A DNA stretch of 47,571 nucleotides from Dehalococcoidia bacterium. GTDB taxonomy: Bacteria; Chloroflexota; Dehalococcoidia; SHXV01. Both the position numbers and the translations under genes were made by a program. The stretch spans positions 1-47,571 of the forward strand of contig SHXV01000005.1 of NCBI GenBank assembly GCA_009693105.1, read 5' to 3'. The notes beneath the pieces were generated by a model. That model was not told the origin of the DNA. It worked only from the letters and a program-made list of their open reading frames with translations, and did no database searches. Positions within the stretch are counted from its first letter, which is position 1. Every line of letters starts with the position of its first letter. This document shows, in pieces, positions 35,634 to 44,203 of the stretch.

Positions 35634-36729
35634 ATGAGCGAAGAGCAGGGGCAGGACAAGGCGGAGACGCTGGCGCCGTTCTTTCGCCCGCGGTCGATGG
35701 CGGTGATCGGGGCTTCGCGGAACCCGCGAAAGCTGGGCTATGTCCTGCTGGATAACCTGGTGAAGGCGCGCTTTCCGGGCCAACTGTACGCGGTGAACCT
35801 GGAGCCGGAATCGGTGCTGCGCCACCCAACGTATCGGACGGTGCTGGATATTGCGGGGCCGGTGGACCTGGCGGCGATCGGGGTGCCGGCGGCGCTCCCG
35901 GTTCGTGTCGCTGGGGAACATGGCTGACGTGACGGAAACGGACCTGCTGAACGCGTGGGTGGATGATCCAGAGGTAAAGGTGGGCGTCGCCTATTTAGAG
36001 GGGGGTGGTGGACGGGTGGGCGTTCTGGGAGGCGGCGCGGCGGTTCACGGCGCGGTAGCCCCTGATCGCGATGAAGGTGGGGACGACGGAGGCGGGCCGG
36101 CGGCGGTTTCGCATACGGGGGCGCTGGCGGGGGCGGACCGGGTGTTCGACGCGATGCTGCGGCAGGCGGGGGTGCTGCGGGCGCTGGCGATGGAGGAACT
36201 GTTCGATTTCACGCGCTGCTTCGCCTCCGCGCCGCTGCCGGCGGGCGGGCGGGTGGCGGTGGTGACGAACGCGGGAGGGCCGGGCGTGATGGCGGCGGAG
36301 GCGATTGAGCGGATGGGGCTGACGGTGGCGCCGCTGGTGGCGGCGACGCGGGAGCGGATGCGTCGGCAGTTGCCAGCATCGGCGGCGCTGGGCAATCCGA
36401 TCGACATCATCGGGGACGCGGACGGGGAGCGGTAAGGGGCGACGCTCGAGGCGGTGGTGGAGGATGAGGGGGTCGATGGGCTGCTGGTGCTGCTGACGCC
36501 ACAGGCGGTGACGGAGCCGGAGGCGACCGCGCGCATCGTGCTGGGGCTCACAAAGGTGTAGGACAAGCCGATCCTTGCGGTGTTCATGGGCGGGGCGGCG
36601 GTGGACCAGGCGCGGGACATCCTGGCGGCGGAGCATGTGCCGGTGTACGCCTACCCGGAGCGGGCGATGGCGGCGCTGGCCTGGTACGCGGAGGAGCGCC
36701 GCGCGGGGGTGGACGGCGGGGGGAGCTGA
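35634..36729 (+). pseudogene. ADP-forming acetate/acyl-CoA synthetase (CoA-binding alpha part), heavily decayed
   Basis: The N-terminus is a CoA-binding domain (FFRPRSMAVIGASRNPRKLGYVLLDNL ... DLAAIGVPAAL). Then about 100 residues of the family are absent. The sequence resumes out of frame at FVSLGNMADVTETDLLNAW, shifts again in a G-run near 36000-36005 (GVVDGWAFWEAARRFTAR, TAG at 36056, PLIAMKVGTTEAG) and again before VSHTGALAGADRVFDAM. It then stays in frame through VTNAGGPGVMAAEAI (with the family's G-G-P) but is cut by TAA 36433 and TAG 36559, both at places where the family has Tyr (E-R-Y-G and V-Y-D-K-P). The intact enzyme makes ATP and acetate from acetyl-CoA. At least six lesions make this an old pseudogene. 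Confidence 0.9.
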
Positions 36730-36799
36730 TTCGCTCCGGGCTTGTTGGGCACGGGGTGCAGATGGTATTCTGGAATCTGCATTCGCAAAGGAGGTGGCG

Positions 36800-37474
36800 A
36801 TGGCGCAGCGCTGCGTGATCGAGCGGCCGGGCTTGGTCGCATACCCCGTAGCATGGGCGCGGCAGCGCCAACTCCTGGCGGCGGTCCAGGAGGGCGCGTT
36901 GTCACACCAGTTCATCCTCCTCCAACACCCCCCTACTTTTACCCTTGGACGCGGCGGCCACAACGAGTTTCTGCTGGCGAGCGATGAGATGCTGGCGGAG
37001 CGGGGCGCTCAGGTGTTCCACGTCGACCGGGGTGGGGACATCACCTATCACGGGCCGGGGCAGATCGTCGGCTATCCCATCCTCAATCTGCGCGCGCTAT
37101 GGGGCCGTGCCGATGTGCCGCGCTATGTCTGTTGCCTCCAGGAGACAATCGCCGCGGTGCTGGCGGAGTACGGCATTGTGGCGGGGCCGCGGGAGGATTC
37201 GCCCGGCGTGTGGGTGGGGAACGACAAGATCGCGGCGATCGGGGTGCGGGTGTCCCGCGGCGTGACGATGCATGGGTTCGCCCTGAACGTGACGACGGAT
37301 ATGTCCTACTTCGATATGATCGTGCCCTGCGGCATCCGTGACGGCGGCGTGATATCGATGGAGCGGTTGTTGGGGACGGCGCCGGACGTTGATGAGGTGG
37401 CGGAGCGGATCATCGCGGCGTTCGGGCAGCTCTTCGGTCTGACGCCGGCGATGGCGGAAGCGGTGCAGGGATGA
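36800..37474 (+). CDS. lipB: Octanoyl-[acyl carrier protein]:protein N-octanoyltransferase LipB
   Basis: A 224-residue enzyme moving octanoate from ACP to lipoyl domains, first step of lipoate assembly. Motifs: HPPTFTLGRGG, VDRGGDITYHGPGQIVGYPIL, GVWVGNDKIAAIGV (catalytic lysine) and MIVPCGI (catalytic cysteine). The ATG at 36800 follows AAAGGAGGTGG, the strongest ribosome site in the window. First gene of the lipB-lipA-lpdA-pdhABC operon and overlaps lipA by four bases (ATGA). Confidence 0.96.
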   Translation: MAQRCVIERPGLVAYPVAWARQRQLLAAVQEGALSHQFILLQHPPTFTLGRGGHNEFLLASDEMLAERGAQVFHVDRGGDITYHGPGQIVGYPILNLRALWGRADVPRYVCCLQETIAAVLAEYGIVAGPREDSPGVWVGNDKIAAIGVRVSRGVTMHGFALNVTTDMSYFDMIVPCGIRDGGVISMERLLGTAPDVDEVAERIIAAFGQLFGLTPAMAEAVQG

Positions 37475-38367
37475 CGACGAGTCCGCTGCCACTGCCGTTG
37501 AAAGGGCGCAAGCCGGAGTGGATACGGGTTCGCTTTCCAGCGGGGGACGAATACCACCGGGTGAAGGTGCTGATGCGCCAGTACCACCTGAATACGGTGT
37601 GCGAGGAGGCGCGCTGCCCGAACATCGGCGAGTGCTTCAACCGGGGCACGGCGACGTTCATGATTCTGGGCGACGTGTGCACGCGCGCCTGCGGCTTCTG
37701 CGCCGTCACAAGCGGCCGGCCCACGGAGCTGGACCTGCTGGAGCCGGAGCGGCTGGCGGCATCGGTACGGCTGCTGGGGCTGCGCTATGTGGTGATTACG
37801 TCGGTGAACCGGGACGATCTGCCGGACGGTGGTGCCGGCATCTTCGCCGGGTGCATCGAGCGGATCCGGCAGGACACGCCGGACTGCGCCGTGGAGGTGC
37901 TGACGCCGGACTTCCAGGGGAACTGGGATGCGCTGGCCACGGTAGTCGCCGCGCGTCCGACCGTGTATAACCATAATATCGAAACGGTGCCGAGACTTTA
38001 CCCGACGGTGCGGTTCAAGGCGCGCTATGAACGCTCGCTGGAACTGCTTTCCCGGGTGAAGGAGCTGGACCCCGCGATGCGTACGAAGTCCGGCATGATG
38101 CTGGGGCTGGGTGAGACGCGAGCGGAGGTCCGTGCCGTGCTTGCGGACTGGCGGGCGCAGGGTGTGGACTACGTCACGATAGGGCAGTACCTGCGTCCTT
38201 CCGCCAGGCATCTGCCGGTGGAGCGCTATGTTACGCCGGAGGAGTTCGGGGAGATCGGTGAGGAAGCGCGGGCGCTGGGTTTCCTCAATGTGGAGAGCGG
38301 TCCGCTGGTCCGATCCTCCTATCATGCGGATAAACAGGCCGGGCTGCCTGCGTTCTACCGGCCATAA
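37471..38367 (+). CDS. lipA: Lipoyl synthase LipA
   Basis: A 298-residue radical-SAM enzyme that inserts two sulfurs into octanoyl-protein. It has both clusters' cysteines: the auxiliary CEEARCPNIGEC motif near residue 45 and the radical-SAM CTRACGFC near residue 70. The C-terminal RSSYHAD serine/arginine segment coordinates the auxiliary cluster. Starts within the lipB stop (ATGA), indicating coupling. The next gene, lpdA, is 11 bases downstream. Confidence 0.97.
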   Translation: MTTSPLPLPLKGRKPEWIRVRFPAGDEYHRVKVLMRQYHLNTVCEEARCPNIGECFNRGTATFMILGDVCTRACGFCAVTSGRPTELDLLEPERLAASVRLLGLRYVVITSVNRDDLPDGGAGIFAGCIERIRQDTPDCAVEVLTPDFQGNWDALATVVAARPTVYNHNIETVPRLYPTVRFKARYERSLELLSRVKELDPAMRTKSGMMLGLGETRAEVRAVLADWRAQGVDYVTIGQYLRPSARHLPVERYVTPEEFGEIGEEARALGFLNVESGPLVRSSYHADKQAGLPAFYRP

Positions 38368-38378
38368 AGGAATCGTCG

Positions 38379-39788
38379 TTGGATCAGTATGACGTTGTCG
38401 TTATCGGGGCCGGACCGGGCGGGTATGTCGCGGCGATCCGCGCCGCCCAACTGGGGATGAAGACGGCCATCATCGAGAAGGATCGCGTGGGCGGTCTTTG
38501 CCTGAACTGGGGGTGTATCCCCAGCAAGGCGCTGATCTACAACGCCAAGCTTGTGGAAGCGATGCGGGACCGGGAGGCCTACGGTATCCATGCGGAGAAC
38601 GTTCGCTTTGATCTGGGCGTGGCGGTGGACCGCAGCCGCGGTGTTGTGGACAAGATGGTGAACGGGGTGATCGGGCTGCTGGAGCGTAACAAGGTGACGC
38701 TGCTGGCGGGAGAGGCGACGTTGACGGCGCCGGACCGCGTTCGGATCGGGGCGGGGGCGAAGGCTGTCGAGATCGGGGCGAAGAACGTGATCATCGCTAC
38801 GGGGGCGCGGCCACGGGCGCTGCCGGGGCTTGAGGTGGACGGTAAGACGGTGATCGGCTCCCGGGAGGCGCTGGCGCTGAAGGAGCTGCCGCGTACGGTC
38901 GCCATCGTGGGTGGCGGCGCCATCGGCATGGAGTTTGCCTACGTGTACAGCTCCTACGGCGCGCAGGTAACGGTGATCGAGGCGCTGCCGCACCTGCTGC
39001 CGAATGAGGACGAGGACATCAGCGTGCAGCTGGAACGGGCGATGAAGAAGCGCGGTGTGAACGCGCTGACCTCCGCCCGCGTGGACTCGCTGACGCGAGG
39101 CGAAGGTGGGGCGGAGCTGACGGTGACGACGAAAAGCGGCCAGCAGAAGGTGCGCGCGGAGAAGGTGCTGGTGGCGGTGGGGATGGAGGGCGTGACGACC
39201 GGCCTGGGGCTGGAGAAGTTGGGCGTGCAGACGGACCGCAGTTACATTAAGACAGATGGGCGTACGGCGACTGACGTGAAGGGCGTGTACGCTATTGGCG
39301 ACGTCAACGGGCCGCCGCTGCTGGCGCACGTGGCCCAGGCGGAGGGGGTGGTGGCGGTGGAGCGGATCGCGGGGATGAACCCGCATCTGCCGCCGATGGA
39401 GGACATGCCGCGGGCGACGTACTGCGAGCCGCAGGTGGCGAGCATCGGGCTGACGGAGGCGCAGGCGAAGGAACGCGGGTACGATGTGAAGGTGGGGCGC
39501 TTCCCCTTCGCCGCCAACGGCAAGGCGACGGCGGAGAACCAGATCGACGGCATCGTCAAGCTGGTGGTGGACGCGAAGTACGACGAGGTGCTGGGCTTCC
39601 ACATCATCGGCGATAGCGCGACGGAGCTGCTCGCGGAGGCGACGATGGGGCGGGTGCTGGAGACGACGAGCGCCGCCCTGGCGGAGGCGGTACACGCCCA
39701 CCCGACGTTGTCCGAGGTGATCAAAGAGGCGGCCCTGGCCGTCCGGGGTGAGGCGATCCACTTCTATCAGGGGAAGCCGGGCCGCTGA
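38379..39788 (+). CDS. lpdA: Dihydrolipoyl dehydrogenase (E3)
   Basis: A 469-residue flavoprotein disulfide reductase that reoxidises dihydrolipoamide of the pyruvate dehydrogenase E2. FAD motif VVVIGAGPGGYVAAIRAAQLG, redox disulfide CLNWGCIPSKAL, NAD motif IVGGGAIGMEFAYVYSSYG, and the C-terminal HAHPTLSEV histidine-glutamate pair. Start is TTG at 38379 (LDQYDVVVIG) with AAAGGA eight bases upstream; no nearer ATG keeps the FAD motif. Part of the lip-pdh operon. Confidence 0.96.
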   Translation: MDQYDVVVIGAGPGGYVAAIRAAQLGMKTAIIEKDRVGGLCLNWGCIPSKALIYNAKLVEAMRDREAYGIHAENVRFDLGVAVDRSRGVVDKMVNGVIGLLERNKVTLLAGEATLTAPDRVRIGAGAKAVEIGAKNVIIATGARPRALPGLEVDGKTVIGSREALALKELPRTVAIVGGGAIGMEFAYVYSSYGAQVTVIEALPHLLPNEDEDISVQLERAMKKRGVNALTSARVDSLTRGEGGAELTVTTKSGQQKVRAEKVLVAVGMEGVTTGLGLEKLGVQTDRSYIKTDGRTATDVKGVYAIGDVNGPPLLAHVAQAEGVVAVERIAGMNPHLPPMEDMPRATYCEPQVASIGLTEAQAKERGYDVKVGRFPFAANGKATAENQIDGIVKLVVDAKYDEVLGFHIIGDSATELLAEATMGRVLETTSAALAEAVHAHPTLSEVIKEAALAVRGEAIHFYQGKPGR

Positions 39789-39879
39789 GCACATGGCAGC
39801 GTCGCCGCCAGGTGCGGCGCCGGGCATGGTGATGGTACGCCCCGGGGACGGGGACGGGGACGAGAGCAAAGGGGACACG

Positions 39880-40953
39880 ATGGTACGAGCAAAGCAGCCA
39901 CGGGAAGGTTCGACGGCGCGGAGCGGGAAACGGGCGTATCCGCCGGTGGCGCTGCACGATGTGGATGATCTGCGGATGATGCTGCTGATGCGGCGTTTTG
40001 AGGACGCGGCGGCGGAGGGCTACTCCAAGGCGAAGATCGGCGGGTTCCTGCACCTGGACAATGGGCAGGAAGCGGCGGCGCTGGGGACCATCGGCCTGCT
40101 GCGGGATGACGACTATATCGTGACGCACTACCGCGACCACGGCCACGCGCTAGCGCGTGGGGTGGAGCCGGAGCGGATCATGGCGGAGCTGTACGGCAAG
40201 GCCACGGGCGTTTGCGCCGGCAAGGGCGGGTCGATGCACCTGTTCGATGCGAAGCGCAACTTCATGGGCGGTTACGCCATCGTTACGGGTCACCTGCCCA
40301 TCGCTTGCGGGCTGGGGCTGGCGATGAAGTACCAGGGCCGCGATAGCGTGGTGCTGTGCATCTTCGGCGACGGCGCGGTGAACGAGGGGGAGTGGCATGA
40401 ATCGCTCAACCTGGCGGCGGTGTGGAAGCTGCCGGTGCTGTTCCTCTGTTTGAACAATGAGTACGCGATGGGGACGGCGATCGCCACGACATCGGCGGTG
40501 ACGAACATCGCCGACCGGTCGGCGGCGTACGGGATCGCCACGGCGCGGTGCGACGGGATGGACCTGTGGGACACCCGCGCGGCGATGGACAAGGCGACGG
40601 TGCACATTCGCTCCGGCAAGGGGCCCTACGCGCTGGAGGCGATGACCTATCGTTTCCGCGGGCACTCCATGGCTGATCCGGAGTTCTATCGGACGAAGCA
40701 GGAAGTGAGCGAGCGGCGGGAGGCGGCGGACCCGATCGAGCTTGTGCGGGGGCGGTTGGAGGAGGCGGGGCTCATCGACGCCGCGGCCTACGATCGGATG
40801 GTGGCGGAGGTGAACCAGCAGGTGGAGGAATGCGTGCGGTTCGCCGAGGAGAGCCCCGATCCGGAGCCGGGGGAGCTGTACACCGATATCTACGCGGGCA
40901 TTGCCGGCACGGGCGTGCCGGGTCCGGCGATCGACCTGGGAAGGGGTGCCTAA
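39880..40953 (+). CDS. pdhA: Pyruvate dehydrogenase E1 component, alpha subunit
   Basis: A 357-residue thiamine-diphosphate enzyme subunit. ThDP motif GDGAVNEGEWHESLNLAAVWKLPVLFLCLNN (GDG...NN) around residue 168 on, with YRDHGHALARG, CAGKGGSMHLFD and YRFRGHSMADPE typical of E1 alpha. The ATG at 39880 with AAAGGGG five bases before it was chosen; earlier ATGs near 39826 add a low-complexity leader of about 20 residues. Stop overlaps the start of pdhB (TAATG). Confidence 0.94.
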   Translation: MVRAKQPREGSTARSGKRAYPPVALHDVDDLRMMLLMRRFEDAAAEGYSKAKIGGFLHLDNGQEAAALGTIGLLRDDDYIVTHYRDHGHALARGVEPERIMAELYGKATGVCAGKGGSMHLFDAKRNFMGGYAIVTGHLPIACGLGLAMKYQGRDSVVLCIFGDGAVNEGEWHESLNLAAVWKLPVLFLCLNNEYAMGTAIATTSAVTNIADRSAAYGIATARCDGMDLWDTRAAMDKATVHIRSGKGPYALEAMTYRFRGHSMADPEFYRTKQEVSERREAADPIELVRGRLEEAGLIDAAAYDRMVAEVNQQVEECVRFAEESPDPEPGELYTDIYAGIAGTGVPGPAIDLGRGA

Positions 40954-41924
40954 TGGCGGAGATTACCTTCCGGGAAGCGTTGCGGAGTACGCTCATCGAC
41001 CAGTTCCGCAAGGATGAGCGCTACTTCATGATGGGCGAGGACATCGGCGCCTACGGCGGTTCTTACGCTGTGACGCGGGGGATGCTGGAGGAGTTTGGGG
41101 ACCGCCGGATCATGGATACGCCGATCGCGGAGTCGGTGATCATGGGGGCCGGGATCGGCGCGGCGATGGCGGGGCTTCGCCCAATAGTCGAGGTGATGAC
41201 GATCAACTTTAGCCTGCTGGCGCTGGATCAGGTGGTGAACGTCGCCTCCTGCGTGCGGTATATGTCCGGCGGGCAGGTGCAGGCGCCGCTGCTGATCCGG
41301 ATGGCGACGGGTGGCGGGCGACAGCTGGCGGCGACGCACTCCCACAGCCTGGAGGGGTGGTACGCCCACCTGCCGGGGCTGAAGGTGGTGACGCCATCGA
41401 ACCCGTACGACGCGGCGGGGATGCTGCGCGCGGCAATGCGGGAGGATGACCCGGTGCTGTTTGTGGAGCACGCGGCGCTGTACCCCGGGAAGGGAGAGGT
41501 GCCGGAGGAGCCCTACGAAGTGCCGCTGGGCAAGGCCAACGTTGTGCGGGAGGGCAAGGACGTGACCGTTGTTTGCTGGTCCCGCGGCGTAGGGCTGGGG
41601 CAGGAGGCGGCGACGCAGCTTGAGCGCGATGGGATCAGCGCGGAGATTATCGACGTGCGTTCCATGCGGCCCTTCGACCTGGACACGATCGTCACATCGG
41701 TGAAGAAAACGGGCCGAGCGGTGGTGGTGGAGGACGATTGGCGGTTCGGCGGCTTCGCGGGTGAGGTGGCGGCGCTGATTAGTGAGCACGCGTTCGATTA
41801 CTTGGACGCGCCGGTGCGGCGGGTGGCGGCGGAGGATGTGCCAGCGCCGTATAACCGGCTGTTGGAGCAGGCGAGCATGCCGAACGAGACGAAGATCGTC
41901 AATACCGTCAAGGCGATGATCTAG
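40953..41924 (+). CDS. pdhB: Pyruvate dehydrogenase E1 component, beta subunit
   Basis: A 323-residue E1 beta subunit: MAEITFREALRSTLIDQFRKDERYFMMGEDIGAYGG, RIMDTPIAESVIMGAGIGAAMAGLRPIVEVM, THSHSLEGWYAHLPGLKVVTPSNPYDAAGML, and the C-terminal transketolase domain with IDVRSMRPFDLDTI. Forms the alpha2beta2 E1 with PdhA. It starts one base inside the pdhA stop codon, so the two subunits are translationally coupled in equal amounts. The upstream reading frame from 40830 is only an extension without a ribosome site. Confidence 0.95.
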   Translation: MAEITFREALRSTLIDQFRKDERYFMMGEDIGAYGGSYAVTRGMLEEFGDRRIMDTPIAESVIMGAGIGAAMAGLRPIVEVMTINFSLLALDQVVNVASCVRYMSGGQVQAPLLIRMATGGGRQLAATHSHSLEGWYAHLPGLKVVTPSNPYDAAGMLRAAMREDDPVLFVEHAALYPGKGEVPEEPYEVPLGKANVVREGKDVTVVCWSRGVGLGQEAATQLERDGISAEIIDVRSMRPFDLDTIVTSVKKTGRAVVVEDDWRFGGFAGEVAALISEHAFDYLDAPVRRVAAEDVPAPYNRLLEQASMPNETKIVNTVKAMI

Positions 41925-41955
41925 ATCAAGCGGACCACCACTCGAGGAGATATCG

Positions 41956-43188
41956 ATGGCGGAAGTACTGATGCCCCAGATGGGGGCGGACATGAGCGAG
42001 GGCGTGCTGTTGCGCTGGCTTGTCGCCCCGGGCGATAGGGTGGAGCGGGGGCAGGCGATCGCCGAGATCGAGACGGACAAGGCGAACATCGAGATCGAGG
42101 CGTTTGAAGCGGGCACGCTGCAGCGGACGCTGGTGGCGGAGGGGGCGACGGTCCCGGTGGGAGCGCCCATCGCCATCCTGGGCGAGGGTGGCGGCGCGCC
42201 CGCGGCTTCGGCTGCGCCGGCCACTGCAGCCGCCGCTCCCGCGTCGACGGTTGCCGCCATTGTGGCGGCGGCAACGCCAGCAGCGGCACCAGCGCCTGTC
42301 GCGCCCATGCGTGCGGTGGGGGAGCGCGTGATCGCTTCGCCGGTGGCGCGGCGGATGGCGCAGGACACGGGGGTCGATCTTTCTACGCTGAGCGGCAGCG
42401 GCCCGGGCCGACGCATTGTGCGGCGGGATGTGGAAGCGGCCAAGGGGCGCGCGCCCGTGGCGGCAGCGCCTGCGGCGGCGGGCAACGGGGCCGCGCCCGC
42501 GGCGGTGGCAGCTCACCTGGAGCCGCTCTCCCGGATGCGCCAGACGATCGCGCGACGGATGGGCGCGAGCAAGCGGGAGATGCCGCACTACTACACCACG
42601 GTCGATGTGGACATGACGGATGCGGTGGCGCTGCGCCGGCAGATGAACGCGTTGGATGAGCAGTCGAAGGTCAGCGTGAACGACCTCATCGTGCGGGCGG
42701 CGGCGCTGGGGCTGGCGCTGCACCCGGAGTTTAACAATAGGTACACGGAGGAGGGGATGTCCGTTCGGCCCCAGATCAACGTGTGCATCGCGATCGCGCT
42801 GGAGGAGGGGCTGATCGCCCCGGCGCTCCTGGACACGAACCGGCTTTCCCTCAGGGACCTGGGGCAGCGGACGCGGGACCTGGCGGAGCGGGCGCGCAGC
42901 GGCAAGCTGACGCCGGAGGAGTACAGCGCCGGAACGTTCACGATCAGTAACCTGGGCATGTACGGCATCGACGTGTTGATCCCGATCATCCAGCCGAACC
43001 AGAGCGCGATCCTGGGCGTGGGCGCGGTGAAGCCGCGGGCGGTGGTGCGGGACGGCCAGATCGTGGCGCGGGACATGATGACCCTGGCGCTGGCGGCGGA
43101 CCACCGTGCGTCCGATGGGGCGCAGGGGGCGCAGTTCCTGGCGGTGGTACGGGACATGCTGGAGCAGCCGCTGCGGCTGGTACTGTAG
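41956..43188 (+). CDS. pdhC: Dihydrolipoamide acetyltransferase (E2) of pyruvate dehydrogenase
   Basis: A 410-residue E2. One lipoyl domain (residues 1-76, with the modified lysine in EIETDKANIEIE), an alanine/proline linker, a peripheral-subunit-binding domain (ASPVARRMAQDTGVDLSTLSGSGPGRRIVRRDV), a second linker, and the catalytic domain with the active-site histidine in ADHRASDG. It carries acetyl from E1 to CoA. GAGGAG lies eight bases before ATG 41956. Last gene of the operon; a hairpin follows at 43215-43241. Confidence 0.96.
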   Translation: MAEVLMPQMGADMSEGVLLRWLVAPGDRVERGQAIAEIETDKANIEIEAFEAGTLQRTLVAEGATVPVGAPIAILGEGGGAPAASAAPATAAAAPASTVAAIVAAATPAAAPAPVAPMRAVGERVIASPVARRMAQDTGVDLSTLSGSGPGRRIVRRDVEAAKGRAPVAAAPAAAGNGAAPAAVAAHLEPLSRMRQTIARRMGASKREMPHYYTTVDVDMTDAVALRRQMNALDEQSKVSVNDLIVRAAALGLALHPEFNNRYTEEGMSVRPQINVCIAIALEEGLIAPALLDTNRLSLRDLGQRTRDLAERARSGKLTPEEYSAGTFTISNLGMYGIDVLIPIIQPNQSAILGVGAVKPRAVVRDGQIVARDMMTLALAADHRASDGAQGAQFLAVVRDMLEQPLRLVL

Positions 43189-43214
43189 CGCGGGGCAGCG
43201 ATTGTGGGGATGCG

Positions 43215-43241
43215 AGAAGGCCGCCTGTAAGGCGGCCTTCT
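43215..43241. terminator. Bidirectional terminator between pdhC and SRPBCC remnant
   Basis: AGAAGGCCGCC (43215-43225) pairs with GGCGGCCTTCT (43231-43241), loop TGTAA. It is followed on the plus strand by TGACATTATT. It serves two convergent transcripts. Confidence 0.75.
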
Positions 43242-43245
43242 GACA

Positions 43246-43672
43246 TTATTGGGCCGGGATCGCCGCCGGCGGCGACGATGGTGAGCCGCCCCAGGAAGTG
43301 TTGCCAGCCCTGGATGAACGGTGCTCCGGCTTCCCCTGCGGGGAGGCCGCTGTGACGGAGGCGGAGGATGGTACTATCGCCGTTCGCGGTGAGGGTAATT
43401 TCGACGGTGGTGGAACCGGCGGGTACAGGGTTCTCGCCTTCAAAGCCGAAGGTGAAGATGATTCGTTCCGGGGGTGGTGGCTGGACGTATTCGCCTCGGA
43501 CGGTGTCGGTGCTGTGTTCGACGCGGTAAATGCGGCCGGGACGGGGGTCGAGTTAGACGCGGGAGCCCATCCAGCGCGCCATCTTGTCCGGCTCCACGAG
43601 GAAGGCGAAGACGGTTTCGCGGCGGGCGGCGATCCGTATTTCCTGGTCGATGGTATCGGCGCCGGTGGTCAC
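43246..43672 (-). pseudogene. SRPBCC/AHSA1-type protein, interrupted by an in-frame TAA
   Basis: From GTG 43672 the frame reads VTTGADTIDQEIRIAARRET through VEPDKMARWMGSRV, then TAA (43553-43555). It continues in the same frame as LDPRPGRIYRVEHSTDTVRG, EYVQPPPPERIIFTFGFEGE and QGWQHFLGRLTIVAAGGDPGP. The family normally has an acidic residue at the stop, for example R-V-E-L-D-P, so GAA-to-TAA or GAG-to-TAG is the likely change. The 3' end also seems shifted, because the intact frame runs past the terminator while a one-base shift gives a stop at 43246-43248. AHSA1-like proteins often sit next to ArsR regulators, as here. Function unknown; it may yield a 39-residue fragment. Confidence 0.78.
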
Positions 43673-43980
43673 GGGGCGGCCCTCCGTTCGTGTGCTTCCG
43701 CCTCCTCCGCGAGGAGGGCGAGGCGGTCTTCCCAGAATTCCGCCAGGTAGGCCCGGAGCTCCGCCAGCCCTTCCGGCCTGGCGCGATAGAGCCGCTTTGT
43801 GCCCATGCGCTGCTCCACGATGAGTCCGGCCTCCCGCAGCACGCGGAGGTGCTGGGAAATGGCGGGGCGGGTGAGCTCGAAATGGGCGGCGATGGCGCCC
43901 GCGGTGATCTCCGAATCACGGACCAGCCGCAGGATTTCCCGGCGGTGGGGTTCAGCGATGGCGTGCAGGGCGTGTTCCAT
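43669..43980 (-). CDS. ArsR-family winged-helix transcriptional regulator
   Basis: A 103-residue ArsR/SmtB-type repressor. MEHALHAIAEPHRREILRLVRD, ITAGAIAAHFELTRPAISQHLRVLREAGLIVEQ (helix-turn-helix) and RMGTKRLYRARPEGLAELRAYL (wing and dimer helix). No ELCVCD metal-binding motif, so it belongs to the non-metal subgroup that pairs with SRPBCC proteins. ATG 43980 was chosen; a TACTAT -10 box ends seven bases before it. Its stop overlaps the GTG of the SRPBCC remnant (GTGA). It probably represses its own promoter through the palindrome at 43991-44006. Confidence 0.88.
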   Translation of the reverse strand: MEHALHAIAEPHRREILRLVRDSEITAGAIAAHFELTRPAISQHLRVLREAGLIVEQRMGTKRLYRARPEGLAELRAYLAEFWEDRLALLAEEAEAHERRAAP

Positions 43981-43987
43981 GGGGCGA

Positions 43988-44017
43988 ATAGTAAGTGGCT
44001 GCTTACATAGATGACAA
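43988..44017 (-). promoter_or_regulatory. arsR promoter with overlapping operator palindrome
   Basis: TTGTCA (44012-44017) and TACTAT (43988-43993), spacer 18. The palindrome GTAAG-TGGCTG-CTTAC (43991-44006) lies between them and overlaps the -10, the usual place for an ArsR autorepressor site. Confidence 0.6.
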
Positions 44018-44043
44018 GCGTGGCTTTTTCGATTCTCCCGCGG

Positions 44044-44073
44044 TTGCCTCTGGGGCGATCGAGGACGTACCAT
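44044..44073 (+). promoter_or_regulatory. Possible promoter of tRNA-Arg
   Basis: TTGCCT (44044-44049) and TACCAT (44068-44073), spacer 18, ten bases before the tRNA. Confidence 0.45.
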
Positions 44074-44083
44074 TACGGACTGA

Positions 44084-44158
44084 GCCCCCGTAGCTCAGCG
44101 GATAGAGCGCCGGCCTCCGAAGCCGGAAGCACAGGTTCGAGTCCTGTCGGGGGTACCA
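44084..44158 (+). tRNA. tRNA-Arg (CCG)
   Basis: Acceptor GCCCCCG/CGGGGGU with a G-U first pair, D arm GCUCAGCGGAUAGAGC, anticodon loop CUCCGAA giving CCG, T arm CAGGUUCGAGUCCUG, encoded CCA at 44156-44158. May be cotranscribed with the isomerase gene 45 bases downstream. Confidence 0.96.
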
Positions 44159-44203
44159 TTGCGAGCTTTTGGGTGACCTTTTGGGGCGGCCGTTGGGGAG
44201 CGG

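Noticed and set aside
28955-36561. TAG/TAA as reassigned sense codons
   Set aside because: The inferred residues differ (Tyr, Lys, Trp, Glu), the same genes also have frameshifts, and intact genes in the window end with TAG and TAA normally.
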